Source: JBLMYQ01 sp050260055
GTDB taxonomy: Bacteria > Bacillota > Clostridia > Acetivibrionales > UBA4821
Assembly: GCA_050260055.1 (NCBI GenBank)
Contig: JBLNBO010000035.1
Span: 3,148 to 67,147 of the forward strand
Direction of reading: 5' to 3'
DNA length: 64,000 nt
The notes under the pieces are model-generated. The model searched no databases. It was not told the DNA's origin and saw only the letters and a list, made by a program, of their open reading frames with translations. The translations under genes and the position numbers were made by a program. Below are positions 63,144 through 64,000 of this stretch, in pieces (positions within the stretch are counted from its first letter, which is position 1; each line of letters begins with the position of its first letter).

Positions 63144-63677
63144 ATGAAAACAAGAACGGTGTACTATAAAAGAATGAATTTTGATTTATGTGATATCATT
63201 ATTGCCAAAACTTGTTTAGGTAATTTAAATATTTGTTTTGATAATTACGAATCAAAGTTTCTTGAATGGATTGACAAAAATTTTTATGGTTATAAAATTG
63301 TTGAAGTTAAAAACCAATTTGAACCTGATGTTGAGAAGCAAATTTCCGAGTATTTTTCTGGAGTTCGTACAAATTTTGACCTTAAGGTTGATGCTAAATT
63401 GACAGATTTTCAAAAGAGGGTTTTTATAATTCTTTCAAAAGTACCTTATGGTTCTGTAATATCTTATGGAGAGATTGCCAAGAAATTAGGAGGGGTAAAG
63501 TATTCGAGAGCAGTAGGAAATGCACTTAATAAAAATCCTCTTCCTATTATAATCCCATGCCACAGGGTTATTGATTCAAAAGGAGGAATCGGAGGTTTTT
63601 CTGCAGGAGTTGATATTAAGAAAAAGCTTTTAAATTTTGAGAAGGAAGTAACTAAGGTAAAAGAATTAAGTATATAA
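63144..63677 (+). CDS. ogt: methylated-DNA-[protein]-cysteine S-methyltransferase
   Basis: A 177-residue repair protein that moves alkyl groups from O6-guanine to its own Cys. The acceptor is Cys139 in IIPCHRVIDSKGG; the N-terminal part (1-80) is short and shared with Ogt. The DNA-binding helix-turn-helix is YGSVISYGEIAKKLGG. AAGAGGAAT precedes the ATG. Confidence 0.93.
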   Translation: MKTRTVYYKRMNFDLCDIIIAKTCLGNLNICFDNYESKFLEWIDKNFYGYKIVEVKNQFEPDVEKQISEYFSGVRTNFDLKVDAKLTDFQKRVFIILSKVPYGSVISYGEIAKKLGGVKYSRAVGNALNKNPLPIIIPCHRVIDSKGGIGGFSAGVDIKKKLLNFEKEVTKVKELSI

Positions 63678-63790
63678 ATTGTGCTTAATGGCAACAATAT
63701 TTAGTGGTATGGATAATTTTACATTGATACTTAAGAATATGACTATTGGGCATATAGGCTGAAAACCTTATAAATAAAGGCTTTAGAAGA

Positions 63791-63811
63791 TTCGACGAAT
63801 AATGTTGTCGA
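63791..63811. repeat. inverted repeat before the rRNA promoter
   Basis: TTCGAC / GTCGAA with a 9-base loop, 17 bases before the -35 of the rRNA-type promoter. Possible operator or small hairpin. Confidence 0.35.
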
Positions 63812-63827
63812 ATATGCAAAAAAACAG

Positions 63828-63857
63828 TTGACAATGCTAAAATATCTATGTTAATAT
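63828..63857 (+). promoter_or_regulatory. strong promoter of a probable rRNA operon
   Basis: TTGACA (63828-63833), an 18-base spacer and TAATAT (63852-63857). Consistent with the following leader sequence and with the usual strong rrn promoters. Confidence 0.6.
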
Positions 63858-63859
63858 AT

Positions 63860-64000
63860 CAAAGCTGGTCCGCGGGACTAGCGAGTGCACATTGAAAAGT
63901 GAACAGTGAGAAAAAGAGTAGAACCTTGTGAGAACCGTAAAAGGTTTAAGCAAAAAAGTAATTGGAAAAGAGCCAATAAAAACTTTTCAATATATATTGA
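63860..64000 (+). other. probable leader of a 16S rRNA gene (cut by the window edge)
   Basis: After the promoter the sequence reads through a short GGTCC/GGGAC hairpin and CACATTGAAAAGTGAACAGTG, a pattern common in clostridial pre-16S leaders. No open frame exists. The 16S gene should begin just past base 64000. This also explains the gene-free 323 bases after ogt. Confidence 0.5.

Noticed and set aside
1..64000. CRISPR array, transposase, integrase, phage genes or tRNA genes
   Set aside because: No spaced direct repeats, no transposase or integrase motifs and no cloverleaf-like GTTCGA signatures were seen. The region reads as core chromosome.

Overview
The window is about 64 kb of low-GC chromosome from an anaerobic, endospore-forming Clostridia-type Firmicute. 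The evidence is the complete spoIIAA-spoIIAB-sigF operon, an alpha/beta SASP, a YtxC-like and a SleB-like protein, strong AGGAGG ribosome sites with frequent TTG/GTG starts, and a T-box leader. The glycolytic cluster and a PPi-type phosphofructokinase recall cellulolytic cluster III clostridia (Clostridium thermocellum and relatives). That placement is inference from gene content.

Layout. 1-3.3 kb: a truncated membrane protein gene and a long acidic protein ending in a degenerate family-A DNA polymerase domain. 3.4-8.2 kb: folC, the spoIIA operon behind a sigma-H-like promoter, a small membrane protein and mtaB. 8.2-17.8 kb: the lower glycolytic block gap, a divergent pgk paralogue, a secreted WG-repeat/cyclophilin fusion, pgk, tpiA, gpmI and eno. 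17.9-22.8 kb: a DUF362/ferredoxin protein, CheX, TrmL and two convergent 6-phosphofructokinases. 23-25 kb: an unrecognised two-gene unit. 25-31 kb: an aminotransferase, glmU, a histidine phosphatase and T-box-controlled thrS. 31-40 kb: a TepA/YlzJ pair and sugar metabolism (pgi, a PfkB kinase, a HAD phosphatase, manA, alpha-glucan phosphorylase). 40-45 kb: YtxC, a DUF6873-like protein, purine nucleoside phosphorylase, xpt and guaA. 45-51 kb: orphan proteins, rlmB and an 8-oxoguanine glycosylase. 51-58 kb: an RNA methyltransferase, three pseudouridine synthases, a hemolysin III protein, an ECF sigma/anti-sigma/MotA-like unit and an MFS transporter. 58-64 kb: spore proteins, a membrane-protein operon, a LysM-CAP protein and an O6-alkylguanine methyltransferase. 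The window ends in what looks like the leader of an rRNA operon.

Together the genes cover most of glycolysis from glycogen or cellodextrin phosphorolysis (glgP), through pgi, two PFKs of probably different phosphoryl donor, gap, pgk, tpi, gpmI and eno. Purine salvage and sporulation functions lie between them.

The items most worth follow-up are: (a) a compact, apparently pseudoknotted RNA between gap and the pgk paralogue, with two copies of a strand competing for one complement; (b) a multi-hairpin leader RNA with a U-tract before the HAD phosphatase; (c) a polymerase paralogue that has lost polymerase catalytic residues; (d) an in-frame insertion in TpiA that matches a dispersed intergenic repeat; (e) a secreted WG-repeat protein fused to a cyclophilin that keeps its own ribosome site and start codon. 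No mobile element, CRISPR array, tRNA or complete rRNA gene was seen. All structures and alignments here were made by eye.
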